Below are positions 1 through 10,628 of a DNA stretch of 64,000 nt, piece after piece. The stretch's first letter is position 1. Every line of letters starts with the position of its first letter. The notes under the pieces are model-generated. The model had not been told where the DNA came from and made no database searches. It saw only the letters and a program-made list of their open reading frames with translations. A program made the translations under genes and the position numbers. The stretch is from Sialis fuliginosa (taxonomy: Eukaryota; Arthropoda; Insecta; Megaloptera; Sialidae). The DNA is taken from NCBI GenBank assembly GCA_961205875.1, contig OY540813.1, positions 6,729,001 through 6,793,000 on the forward strand, in the 5' to 3' direction.

Positions 1-180
1 AGAAATAAAACTCACCTTTGTATTACAAATATTAATTTCTAATGTCCTGACAATTTGAATTAGTAGTTACATTTGTTTCGAAGGCAACATGAATTAGTGA
101 CGTATTAATTAGTATTTCAAATTCAAATTTTGAGGGTGGTTTTCACCACTTCAATAGATGTTTAGGCACGTACAAATAAT
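1..180 (+). repeat. Dispersed repeat R1, copy 1 (cut by window edge)
   Basis: This segment matches 22105-22440 in the same orientation. Shared words include AGAAATAAAACT, TTTGTATTA, AAGGCAACATGAATTAGT, TTTGAGGGTGGTTTTCACC and TTCAATAG-TGTTTAG-CACGTA. The pair is diverged, with small indels. No coding frame is preserved, so this looks like the non-coding part of an old transposable element. The family is not recognised. Confidence 0.65.
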
Positions 181-1182
181 AAATGCCCCTTAGGTTCAAT
201 TGAACTACAAATGTACCAAGTCTTATCAAAATTAGTTAAATAATACTCGCAACGTTCACTTTTTAGACGATTAAAGTTACAAAATTTCGAATATTTCCAA
301 AACCCCTAATCCCATTAGCCCCAAAATTAATAGGTCTGAAATACTTACTAAGACAAATATTTTCCCCAAAAATAATTCAGATCGGTGCATTTTTACAGTA
401 GTTATTGTGAACGAAAGATAATTCTACATCCAGACACACAAACATATGCACATTTAAATTTATTATTATATTCATACATATATGTATATTTGCATTTTAT
501 CTTTATTTCTATATGGGTTTGCTAAAACCACAGTTGTTCGTTCGTATATTTATATGTATATACATATGTATATTATCTTAAATATGTCAAATAAAAATCA
601 ATTTAACCATAATATATGTATGCATAGCGAACGATAGTTATCTCATTGACATATTTTTACGACGTTACAAATACGAGTGAAAAAAATAAACAACATAAAC
701 AACTCATAAATATTGGGCAGTAGAAAGACCCACAGAGAATAGAGTTTGTTGAACTCTGTTATAAAATTAAATAATAACGTAGGAAACAAAAATAATCCCA
801 CTTGCTATAGATATTGATAGTTCATGATGTTGACAGAACCAATTACCATATCTTTAATTTTATCAAATATTCTAAAACAGGAACACTCAAATTGTTTCTT
901 GATGTAGCGTAGCTTGGGTAAAAATCTGTATCTTATATAGTTTCATGATATTTAATGTTTTGTGTTTCAATTTAATATTTAAATAATAAAAAAAAACTAT
1001 CAAAAAATTAAACATAAAAATCACGTAGATGATAGTTTACACATTCTTATTTAAGGGAAACAAATTTCAGGTCACTTAATTGATTAGAAATGCTTCTCAG
1101 ACACCTTATTTTCTAATTCATACTACCCCACTGCTTACTATATTCATATTACAGTGGTGGTTTGCAACCTAACTTCATGTAT
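181..1182. other. AT-rich stretch, no gene seen
   Basis: No coding frame, RNA gene or clear repeat was recognised. There are short TATA/TATG-rich runs near 470-500 and 545-580, of the kind common in insect intergenic DNA. Confidence 0.6.
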
Positions 1183-1718
1183 TAGGGTGTTTTTTTTTCT
1201 CCGTGCCATTAGCCTATGTTTTAGCTTTGGATCAAAAATTAATTATATATCCCTAAATTTCAGACTCGTAGATCAAACTTGTGAATATATCTATGTATAA
1301 TAATTTCTCACAGCAGCATTTTATAAAGAATTAATTTTCCTACAAAAAAAATCCCAAATGCTCAATTCATAGATTCAGTATTTTGAAAGATGTGTTCGTT
1401 TAAACATTATCATAAAAAATAAATTCCAATTTTTATGATAATTTTTAAACAAACATATTATTTTAAAAATTACTGGATTTATGAATTGAGCTTTAAATTC
1501 TCTATAAAATGTTGCTCTGAGAAATTTTTTTTTTCAACGAGCTATTCACGCGGAATCAAAAAATAATTTTAATGTATGTATGTATTAATGTTAATCAAAT
1601 GGAAAAAGGACTCGGTTTGCGCCGTTTACAGGTTTGATCTACGAGTCTGAAATTTTGGGACAATTAACTTTTGATCTAAAGCTAAAACATAGGCTAATGG
1701 GACCTAAAAAAAACACCT
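1183..1718. mobile_element. Foldback MITE with long terminal inverted repeats
   Basis: The left part (1183-1400) is repeated as reverse complement in the right part (1465-1718). Paired words include AGGGTGTTTTTTTT at the left end with AAACACCTTA at the right end, CATTAGCCTATGTTTTAGCT with AGCTAAAACATAGGCTAATG, and CAGACTCGTAGATCAAAC with GTTTGATCTACGAGTCTG. Further in, CAGCATTTTATAAAGAATT and TGCTCAATTCATAGATTCA are also mirrored around a centre near 1430. TA lies outside both ends, which fits a TA target duplication of a Tc1/mariner-like MITE. There is no transposase, so it is non-autonomous. Confidence 0.85.
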
Positions 1719-4617
1719 TATATACATATTTAGTCGTCATTGTTAACAATTAAAAAATCATGTAAAATTGAAATCAATTAGCTTCAAATAAAAATACTTT
1801 ATACAATTATATTATACCCAATTGATAAAACGACTTGTAAAAAGTTAAATCGAGTTATTTTACAAAGAAAAACAAACACCGCCTGCGTCAAGAAACTCTT
1901 ATATGACGGCAATTTCATTTATACAATTTAATTTATCTGCTAATTAAAATATGCAATCATTTACACGTTCAGTATCTGACTATACACACGTAGATTAGTA
2001 AAAAAAAGTTGACTTAAGTAGGAAGAATCAGTTAAAATATTTGCTAAGTATAAAATATTCATCTATTTACTAAACAGGGTGTATCCAATGTTATTAGAAT
2101 ATCAAGTTTTTTTATGGACATTTCTATTTACTGTTTGGAATCTAGTTGGACGGATGACTTACCGATGTCATTTTGTTCGAACTCGTAATTAAGTAAGATA
2201 ATATATTTTTTCTTAAGAAACTGGTACTAACTGAAGGTTGAAGAATATAAATTTTATGGTAGGTACTTTTATTATGCTAAGATAAGTGAATATTAATTAA
2301 TTTTGTAATATTTAATGTTATCTCTCAAGGTTCTTATAATAAATATTAAATTTATAACACATAAATTTTGTATTCCTCTTCTTGTTAATAATTTTCTAGT
2401 TTACTGGGTGATTTCCTCTTCAAACAACTTCTTACTTTTGTGTATACTTCTTTGTTTGGAAACAATTATATTATTCATACTTATATTATAAATGGGTATG
2501 TAACTCTCTCTGTTTGTTACCTTTATATTTTTATTATATTTAATATACTAAAGTAATTTTGTTTGGTTTTTGAGACCATTCAACTAAATGTTTTCGAATT
2601 GTAAAATTGTGGTTTTACACCAAAAAGAAAAAAAATACAAACACAGTGTTTATTAAACAATTTGTATTTTTTTTAAATGTACTAATTTTGGTGCATTTTT
2701 TTGGTATGGAACGTCAAAATTCGTCAAAATTGAACAAGGTCATTATTCGACAAAGACCAATACTTTTCTTATTACTATCGTGATGAAAAGTAAAAATATA
2801 TTAATCGCTTTTTATACACCTATATTAATTAAATCATAAAAAAACTATGACTTCAAACAAATCAATTAAGAATTTTAATTCAATTTTGGACAGTTAATGA
2901 TAAGTGATATTTTAATTATATATTAAAATTATTATTACACCTTATAAAACAAACGATAGCGAATATTTTTTTTATAAACTTAACGGAAGTCATAAAATAT
3001 TAAACAGATCGATATAAATATTCACAAAAGAACTACATCTATGAATAAATTTTCTAGCTCTAGAATTATGGTTGCAATAAAAAGTAAACATTCAGCTTAT
3101 GATAACGAACTAGAAATATTAAACGCGACAGAGCATAAGTTCATCAACATTTGAAAATTAAAGCTATTAACTTTTTGCAGAATTTCAACTATGTATCTAA
3201 TGAAAAATGTTCAAATGGAATCCAAACAATTTATTTGCACAAAAAATAACAGAATAATAATAATAAATAAATAAATATTTCGCCATTAGAAAAGAGTTTT
3301 CTTTTTTCAGTTATTTTACAGTCTGCGGTTATGGCATAGCTCATTTATTATATATTATTTGTAAAAAGCGGTTTTTGTCTTAAAAGTATGTGGTTTCGTC
3401 ATTATAAATTGGTTATTTTATTATTTTTTGAGAGGTTTTTATGTTTTATTCGTTTCATTATGTCTTCTATTTGTAATAAATAAGTATGACATTGTTGATT
3501 TAAAGTTTAAACCTTGTCACATTTTTTTCTTGCTCTAATTATTTTCATTGAAGTTAAAATTCAATAAAATATTTATTATAGGCAGGATTCGAAACCATAA
3601 CCTTAATTTTTAACCAAAACAGTATTTTATGTTGTTTTTTTTTATAGTATTCAATTTTTTATACCTAAAAATAAATAACCTAATAATGAGACTTTCTTAT
3701 ACAAACAAAATGGTTACTGTGTGAAAATAGAGACATTTTTCTTTCTTTAAATAATACAATTTGTGATTTTTAATAAAAATCAATAATAACCGAGAAGCAT
3801 GTGCATAAGCTTTTAAATTGATAGTGAATATAAAAATTTTAAATTAAACATAATAATTATTAAAAAAATATTTTTGAAGTTTTAACAATTTTTTTACACT
3901 AGGATAATTTCCCTAAAAGAGAATTCCGAATCTAATTGTAAGATTTGCGTAGATATAATCTTACAATTAGTAAGTTTAAATTAATTAATACTATGTCAGT
4001 TAATTTTTGAACAGTAAAAAAGTTTAGTGTTTTTGTTTTGATATTTAATGCACTGATACCAAACTAAGAAACTTTATTTAAAATCATGTTAAAAACAATT
4101 CAACTTACACCCAGAAGCCGAGATCTAACCTGATTCAACATAAATCAGATATATTTCACGCCATATATGTGAACTAAATGTGTTAAAAAGTTTGTCATAA
4201 ACGTACGCAAAGAGCAAACCAGGAAGTACTTACGTTAATCCCATCGTTAACCTCAGGAAGCCGCGATGACAGCGAGTATAACAAATCGTTGCTTGAGTTG
4301 AAAGTATGAGCATCTGCAGACTGCACTACTCATTATGGGACATTTATACAGGTTGTTGGTTTTCGGCGTAGCGGATTCAAAGAGATAATGAGCTTTTAAA
4401 TCATATCTGATTTAAATACGTTTTAATAATTATTACACTGTTTATCTCCGGAAATGTTTCCTGGATATATATTTTGTCTTTATTTAAGATGCTTATAGAT
4501 TACTAACATTCCCATGGCTTCGCTCAAAATTAAAACATTTTTATTTTTATATATTTTAATAGAAAATATAAATCATAAATATAAATAACAAATACATTTG
4601 ATTTTTTTTACATTACA
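1719..4617. other. AT-rich stretch, no gene seen
   Basis: Very A+T-rich with only short open frames. The one definite structure is a hairpin at 3932-3970 (separate entry). At 4103-4126 there is a short match (CTTACACCCAGAAGCC) to the end of foldback family FB-A found at 5210 and 9875. Nothing else was recognised. Confidence 0.6.
3932..3970. repeat. Short perfect hairpin
   Basis: CTAATTGTAAGATT (3932-3945) is exactly complementary to AATCTTACAATTAG (3957-3970), leaving an 11-base loop. The function is unknown. It could be the core of a decayed foldback element. Confidence 0.7.
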
Positions 4618-4805
4618 TAGCTCCTTAGCGTGCCAATCCCTAAAAAATTATTTTTTCAACAAATTTGTACATCATTTTACATGTTCAGTAAAAATTTCAA
4701 GTTTCTAGTTTATATAGTTTACGAGATATTTTGCTTTGACTGAAAAGGACGGACGGACGGATGACAAAGTGAGTTTAATAGGGTTTCTTTGGAACTCGAA
4801 AAGTT
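4618..4805 (+). repeat. Dispersed repeat R2, copy 1 (TE 3'-end-like)
   Basis: This is the reverse-complement partner of 7907-8060. Shared words include TTTACATGTTCAGTAAAAAT, TCAAGTTT-TAG-TTATA, TTTACGAGA-ATTTTG and AAAAGGAC-GA-GGACGGA, ending in TTAATAGGGTTTCTT-GGAAC. The GGACGGACGG run followed by a GGGTTTC/GGAACC tail is typical of non-coding 3' ends of insect transposable elements. No coding part is attached. Confidence 0.8.
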
Positions 4806-5209
4806 TACTTCGTACCTGTTAGCTCTAAGACTTCATGATCACTCTCTACACGCACTAAAACTCATTAATTAAAGTTATCCATATAACCAACGTACTTACC
4901 GTGTTTGAAATAGCAAAACAATTATGCTCTATTGCTTTAGCAAGTACTTAGTGCGTGGAGAGAACTCTTCTAGAACATTAATGTGTCAAGGGCTCGCAAA
5001 TAATTAACTTCTTCAGAAGCGCAGCTCTTATACATGATAACATGAAAGCAATACCCTGTACTAGTGAAGTATTCTCTTGTAAAATATCCAACATACAATG
5101 TATTGTAATTGCAACAAAATGTTATGGTTGATGTTGCAAATTAATCAAGGATTTGAAGGATATACTTGCTTACTTACTAGTTTAAAGTTAACAATATTCA
5201 TTCAAGTCT

Positions 5210-5410
5210 TGAGGCTTCCGCGGTGATCTTGGTATGGATCTTGACTTCTGGGTGTAAGCCGCGTCGATTTAGTCGTGTTATCGGACAACGTTTCGTCACA
5301 CATTGCAGTGGACATCTTCAAGGATCTTCTAAAAGTGCACTACAAAGATGTACACTGCAATGTGTGACGAAACGTTGGCCGATAACATGACCAAATCGAC
5401 GCGGCTTACA
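5210..5410. mobile_element. Foldback element FB-A, copy 1
   Basis: Arms of 61 bp (5253-5313 and 5350-5410) are near-perfect reverse complements around a 36-base loop. The left end carries an extra outer part (GAGGCTTC...GGTGATCT...TTGACTTCTGGG) that is mirrored at 10010-10050 in copy 2. On the plus strand the right arm holds GACGAAACGTTGGCCGATAA. On the minus strand the left arm reads TTGAAGATGTCCACTGC followed by the same GAAACG box. The right outer end is missing. There is no protein-coding capacity. Confidence 0.85.
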
Positions 5411-5579
5411 TTTTAAGTGTTCAGATAAATTGCCTTTCTTACTAAAAAATATTAGTTCGAAATTTTGCATAAGACGCACCTGATTATTTTTTCGTATATT
5501 TTTGTTTGCTTTGGGAATATTTTACAATAAACGTTGTAGACCTATATTATAGGAAATTGAATGCTCTCTGAAAAAATAA

Positions 5580-5890
5580 ATATTTTGGGATGTCACCCCT
5601 CCTCTTTACACACGATTTTGATGATTTTGAAATGGGACCGTCCTCAAGCCAGACCGAATCATCCAACCAAGTTTCATTAATATCGGTTCAGTGGTTCATG
5701 AGTTATGCGTGTGACAAGGATACAGGAGACAGACAGACACACAGACAGACACGAGACGAAAAGTGTTTGTCTTGACCAGAAACGGAAAGATCAATATAAA
5801 ATTTTGAAATAGGAGAATATTTTTTTTGTCTCAATCTAAAACGATCACTAAGCTTCTCGTATCTTCGATATTGCGAGGAAGCAATATTTT
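5580..5890 (+). repeat. Dispersed repeat R3, copy 1
   Basis: The 3' part (about 5716-5890) is matched in reverse complement at 23241-23415: a GACAGACAGACAC-type run, AAAAGTGTTTGTCTTGA, CGGAAAGAT, a TTTTGAAAT-like stretch, ACGATCAC-AAGCTTCTCGTA and TATCGAAGATA-type words. The upstream part resembles TE 3' regions with TTTCATTAATATCGGTTCAG. The 61-codon open frame at 5590-5775 lies wholly in this repeat and is not considered a gene. Confidence 0.8.
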
Positions 5891-6499
5891 AGATAAGTTA
5901 TTAAAATTCTTGGCTAAAATAAAATTTAAATATAATGATAAATCAATTAACTACAACGATATTATATTATACGAATAACATAGATTGCAAGTGAACGTAT
6001 TATCTAATAATAACACATTTTCGTTTTTACAACCGTTAGAAGGGACATGATTGACGGTATAACTATAATTAGCAACACTTGTGATTTGTACCAGTGGCAA
6101 ATAAACAACAGATTACTCAGTATTCATATATTTATGTAAATAACATTAACACATATCCTTACTTTTTGTAATCATGAAAAGTAACGTTTCATTTTAAACC
6201 ACAATAAATAACTTGAAACGAAATTGGTGTTAATAAACTCATTGATTGATTTTTTTCAGAAAATATGAACCATATTACAATATTATTTTAATAATCGTAT
6301 CAATATTTAAGTTTTTACATTGAATAATTACTTTCCTAACCGCCATTAATTAAATGTAAAGTGCAACAAAAAGTGTATATAAAGATCAAGAAAAATGTGT
6401 TTTAATAATTAAAAATAAAATGTTATTGATTCATATATATAAATCAAAACATAAATATTTCATTTTTTAGTCAAATTTAATACGTCGTTTTTCAAGCAA
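5891..6499. other. AT-rich stretch, no gene seen
   Basis: No coding frame, repeat or RNA gene was recognised here. Confidence 0.55.
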
Positions 6500-6640
6500 T
6501 ATCTCCATTCTGATAGTTTTTAGAATTTTTGTCTGTTTATTTGTTTGTTTCTACTTGACACGAAAACTACTGAATAAGATTTTCTCTTCAAAAGCCTAAG
6601 ACCCTAGAATTATTCAAATTATATGATAGTTGATTTATTG
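6500..6640 (+). repeat. Dispersed repeat R4 fragment
   Basis: GTCTGTTTATTTGTTTGTTTC, GAAAACTACTGAATAAGATTTT and AAAAGCCTAAGACCCTA-AATTA resemble 46700-46790 (AACAGATTTTGATGAAACTT, GAAAGCCTAAGATCCTA). This wording is common in the 5' parts of insect Helitrons and related non-autonomous elements. Both copies are badly decayed. Confidence 0.5.
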
Positions 6641-6769
6641 TAGATCTGTATTAAATAAAATTTCAAAAAGAACAAGATTTGAGTTAGAAATGTAAGCAAA
6701 ATTAAGACTTATCTTGCAATGACTGTAGGAAACCCATTTTCGAATTGTTTCTAACTGATAAAATATTGT

Positions 6770-7000
6770 CCATCACTGGTAGGCAGTAGCTATTAACCTG
6801 GAGCATTCGCAAGACATCTGGCAGCCCTAGAGAAGGAGCCATCTTCACCTAGTGAGAGGAGCACTGGACGGACACATAGGTTCAATGCACCTGCTCAAGT
6901 ATTCGCGAAGCCACGTGACGTAGCCGCGGTACCGTTACATACCGCCTTCTATCCCCTTCATCAGTGGCGGTACGTGCATAGACCTACTCGTATGAAAATA
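6770..7000. other. GC-richer block, function unknown
   Basis: The base composition rises clearly above the surroundings. The block contains GCCACGTGACGTAGCCGCGG (an E-box CACGTG overlapping a CRE-like TGACGTA) and ends in TCAGTGGCGGTACGTG. It could be a cis-regulatory island or a decayed element end. There is no open frame of note. Confidence 0.3.
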
Positions 7001-7074
7001 CAGTCGACCGACTGTAAGTCGAATTATATATAATTAAAGCGCCAAAGAAAATGTCTCCACTTATATTTCGTTGA

Positions 7075-7380
7075 TTCCCCCCCCTCCCCCCAGACCCTTG
7101 TCTCTCTCTCTAAACATACTCAAGAAATATTTGAATAGCCACACTTTTTTCGTATACTTATATAAATATTAACTTCCGAAACTTTGACTTCCAACCAAAT
7201 CAAAATATTTAAATATCTATTTAAAAAGATTAATTATTACAAGTAATTTTCATCCTGACCCGCCACTGCCACTTAATCACACATATAATTCCCCTCACAT
7301 TCTGTTTCCCCTCCCCTACATCACTGATCCCCCCCCCCCCAATTAACCACAAGTTCCTTATGTCACTGTTGTCCACTTCA
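7075..7380. repeat. Cluster of poly-C / pyrimidine tracts
   Basis: Long C runs on the plus strand lie at about 7077-7091 and 7329-7340, with pyrimidine-rich DNA between them, including (TC)n at 7102-7111 and CCCCTCCCC near 7308. A further C run is near 7849-7858. Such strand-asymmetric low-complexity tracts stand out in this AT-rich window. Confidence 0.7.
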
Positions 7381-7906
7381 CGCACCTTTCGCAATGTCAC
7401 GTGTGGTTATATGTTATTGATTCTAATCTAAATAATGTTGTATTAGAAGATTATTATTATAACAGCAAATGAAACGTGATATCTAAAAAGTGTGTTTTAT
7501 TTGGGTTCACGTTTATTAAGAAATGCATTTAGTTGAATGTTTATTTTATTAGTGAATTTTAATATGTTTTAATAAGAATATCATTTACTCACTAATTTAA
7601 TACGTTTTACTTTTATCTAATTATTCAAAATATGCACTTTTGTAACTATGATTTTTTATTAGAAGCAGGAACATTAGAAATGGTAATTTTAAAACGAAAT
7701 ATATCAACTTCGTTTGCATAAAAAAATTTTTTTACCTCGTTAAAAATGTATATTAGAATAATTCTAATTTAGTTTTACTTCAGTTCTTCTTTTTCCAAAG
7801 CTTTAAATTGATCGATGTCAAAATAATTAAAAATCACAGTTTTTACACCTCCCCCCCCTTCAAATATAGCCTCTTTTAATCACATTTTAAAAATACTACT
7901 GCTGCC

Positions 7907-8060
7907 TTTATTAGGGTTCCGAAGAAACCCTATTAATCTTTATTTGTCGTCCGTCCATCTGTCCTTTTTAGTTATAACAAAATTTCTCGTAAATTTATAA
8001 GCTAAAAACTTGACATTTTTACTGAACATGTAAAGTGATGCCTTCTTGAAAAAATTATAT
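7907..8060 (-). repeat. Dispersed repeat R2, copy 2 (reverse)
   Basis: Reverse-complement copy of 4618-4805. It begins with AGGGTTCCGAAGAAACCCTA, then GTCGTCCGTCCATCTGTCC, and ends in ACTGAACATGTAAAGTGATG. The two copies lie about 3 kb apart in opposite orientation and could pair as a loose inverted repeat. Confidence 0.8.
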
Positions 8061-8258
8061 ATATTTTGCTGCCAAAGGTCAAATATCTTATATAAAATTA
8101 AATTATTATATCATTCTCGTAACCCCTCTTCATGATCCGCTCATGATATTAAGTTATGTAGGTACAACCCATACCCGCAAACTCATATACATATAAAAAA
8201 ATAAAAATGAAATGATACGTTTATCAAAATCTGCATCAGTAAAACGTATGTCATGTTA

Positions 8259-8364
8259 CTCAATATTAAATAATGTTCTTGATTCTTGTGCATGAAAACA
8301 TTTTTTCACGTCAACAATGATGGCGCGATTTATGAAGACAATGATTCGAAATTCCTCTCGTTGC
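8259..8364. repeat. Dispersed direct repeat R5, copy 1
   Basis: This segment matches 9227-9330 in the same orientation. Both have ACTCAATA-TAAA near the start, then CATGAA, TCAACAATGAT or TCAATGATT, a G-GCGATTTATGAAGACAAT type word, and CG-AATTCCTC at the end. The pair is diverged and about 970 bp apart. Identity is unknown; it may be an old local duplication or a decayed element. Confidence 0.6.
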
Positions 8365-9226
8365 TTTAGTAACTAGGTAAGCAAAAAAAGTCAAAGAAAA
8401 TCTACTCGTTTATATTTTCTATTACAATAATGATGAAATAACATTCTTGATACTGTTAACTTTTTTTTTAATTTACCGGTTTAACTTTTGTGAAAGATGA
8501 TTTAAAAAACATAACTCCTTAGAACATTAAACAGAGTTGTAATTACCACGGTGCCCCGGGACCCCCGAACAAGAAAAAATTTTAAGTCAAACTCATTTTG
8601 TTACAACACGGAGAAAACTTTTCAAAAACAAAAACCGAAAAAATTAGATTTTGAAAATATTTATAGAACTATCTTTAACGCCATCACAAAGTAGGTACAT
8701 AAAAAAATCTACAAAAAAAAGAATTTCCCTCTACTATATTTTGAATGAAATCGACAAGGCTTAAAAACATGAAAACATCCCCATTTAATATTTTTATAGA
8801 AAAACTTTAATTTTTTTCGAAAATATTCACACACATGAAAATTGTTCAACAATTTTTTATAAGGGGCCCCTCGAAAAATAAATGAAATAAGCCAAAACTA
8901 TTTTCTTTAATTTTGTAAATAATTTTCGTCTCCAAATAGCTTATAATATGATACTTCATATTTGTTTGAAATAAGTATTTACTGTTATGTAACATACTTA
9001 ACTAGCTATTTTTAACGAACACTTTCAATTTATTATTTTTTTTTCAAGTAAGATTACAGTATTTTAATAAAAATCTAATATTCGTTTCTTATGTATATTA
9101 ATTCCAATCCCATATAAGTCCTTCTTTGAAATATATCTTAAAAACAACTTTCAAAACCACACCTCCTAATATGCATATACGTATCAGCACAAACATTGCA
9201 AATTAACTAATTACACGTAGGTCAAG
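8365..9226. other. AT-rich spacer with short GC patches
   Basis: No gene was recognised. GGTGCCCCGGGACCCCCGAA (about 8551-8570) and GGGGCCCCTCGAAAA (about 8873-8887) look like remnants of transposable-element ends. I could not pair them as inverted repeats. Confidence 0.4.
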
Positions 9227-9330
9227 CTACTCAATAATAAACCGTTCATGAACTTGAACCTTATTTCTCCCACATCGTCAATGATTGGGCAATTTATGAA
9301 AACAATAGTTCGGAATTCCTCAATTAGCTC
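9227..9330. repeat. Dispersed direct repeat R5, copy 2
   Basis: Partner of 8259-8364. It ends exactly where the GC-richer open frame on the minus strand (9331-9528) stops, so the two may belong to the same ancestral unit. Confidence 0.6.
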
Positions 9331-9528
9331 TCACTGGTGAATAGAGATACCGAATTCGGCGTGTTTTTCCGGTGCTGTTGTTGTCCCACGACCGCGAAAC
9401 GGGTTTGCTTCGCCGGGCACCAGGTCGTTGAATCCAAGTTTACTTTTGCCGGGCCAATGCGCGGTTTTGATTATCTCTCTTAAAGTTTTTTCTACTTCAA
9501 GTTTCATTATCTCACTTCCTCTGCTCAT
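9331..9528 (-). other. Unassigned 65-codon open frame, possible decayed coding fragment
   Basis: The frame starts at an ATG at 9528 and reads MSRGSEIMKLEVEKTLREII, followed by a Pro/Gly/Arg-rich half ending in FGISIHQ. The frame stays open upstream of this ATG for some 25 or more codons, so the true start, if any, is uncertain. Composition is clearly richer in G+C than the flanks, unlike most chance frames here. I recognise no domain or family. It could be a remnant exon, a piece of transposable-element protein, or chance. The neighbouring R5 repeat abuts its 3' end. Confidence 0.2.
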
Positions 9529-9766
9529 GCAACGATGTTGCGTTTCCTCTTTTGCAGTATGTGTTTTGTGGAAACTGTTATATTTATAGATTTTGTTTAA
9601 GTTATTTTGATATAAAAGTATGTGGAATTATGTATTCATTGACTTGTTTTTATTTTGAAGAAATAAATGTGGTCGTATATAAATGTAGACTTGATGATAT
9701 TTAACCGTTTTGAAAGTCAAAGTAGCTAACTATACTTTTTATTGATTTTATATTTATATCAAAATA

Positions 9767-9820
9767 AGGTACTGGCACCAGTCTTGGATATGACCCCAGT
9801 AAAGGCTATTTTTAATATCT
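9767..9820 (+). mobile_element. MITE family M1, copy A (5' end fragment)
   Basis: AGGTACTGGCACCAGTCTTG, preceded by TA, is the family's terminal inverted repeat. It continues as GATATGACC-CAGTAA-GGCTA, as in copy G at 55440. The match fades after about 55 bp, so only the end remains. Confidence 0.8.
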
Positions 9821-9874
9821 TTGTATTTCGAACTAGAGTAGGACCTATAATAAATTTTAAACAGCAATATCAAT

Positions 9875-10052
9875 TAGATCTTGGCTTCTGGGTGTAAGCC
9901 GCGTCAATTTGGTGGTTCTAAAAAAGCCCTGAAGATGTCCACTGCAATATGTGACAAAACGCTGGCCGATAACACGACCAATTTGACGTGGCTTACACCC
10001 AGAAGCCAAAATCCGTATCCAGATCACCATAGAAGCCTAAAAAATTTGAGAT
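9875..10052. mobile_element. Foldback element FB-A, copy 2
   Basis: Arms 9881-9913 and 9977-10009 (TTGGCTTCTGGGTGTAAGCC... and its mirror) are inverted over 33 bp with one mismatch. The outer right part (ATCACCATAGAAGCC) mirrors the left end of copy 1. Between the arms lies CCTGAAGATGTCCACTGCAA then GACAAAACGCTGGCCGATAA, the same core as in copy 1 with one change in the GAAA box. The long open frame at 9881-10162 crosses the hairpin and is not a gene. Confidence 0.85.
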
Positions 10053-10628
10053 ATATCTTTTTATTAAGATCTCTATTTCAGAAAATACTCATGCTTATAT
10101 TTTTAATTGATTTCTATATAGTGTTTAAACTTCCAAAAGAATTTAATCTGTATACATCTTAAATTTACATTGTCTTTACAAAAGCAAATTTTCTTATATA
10201 TGAAGATAAATAGCAAATCCAACTCAATACTATATAAAGAGTATACCTAAAAGTACCAGAACGACTTCTATAGCGCTTCCTTAAACCTACTGCTCTAACA
10301 ATCAATATAGCACCATATAACTAAAACCGGACTTGTCTTCTATTATGGCAACTCCTGCGCACATAAAACTCCCACGACAATAACAATTACGGCAAATAAA
10401 ATGTGTGAGTTGTAATAAAATGACCAGAGATGATGGTGCTTTTAGATTTATTTGAAGACACGCATGTATAGAACATTATGGTAAGAAAATTGGAGAGGAA
10501 ACAATGATTTAAATCATTAAATAATTATGTATGTGGCTTTAACTCCAACAAAATTACCTTACACTTATAATACCTGTTATTATAAATGTCGAATAAGTAA
10601 CTCAAATAAAATTATTAGTTACAATATT

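Noticed and set aside
5590-5775. 61-codon frame ending in Asp/Arg/Thr/Gln-rich repeats
   Set aside because: It lies inside dispersed repeat R3, and the tail is the GACAGACAGACAC simple run.
5230-10030. Canonical hammerhead ribozyme in FB-A
   Set aside because: The CUGAAGA and GAAA boxes and a stem are present, but an unpaired U next to the core and the absence of a clear stem III/cleavage site prevent a firm call. Kept only as a hypothesis in findings.
9881-10162. 93-codon plus-strand frame starting MASGCKPRQFGG
   Set aside because: Its first half is the FB-A hairpin read across both arms. The rest is AT-rich flank. No coding signal.
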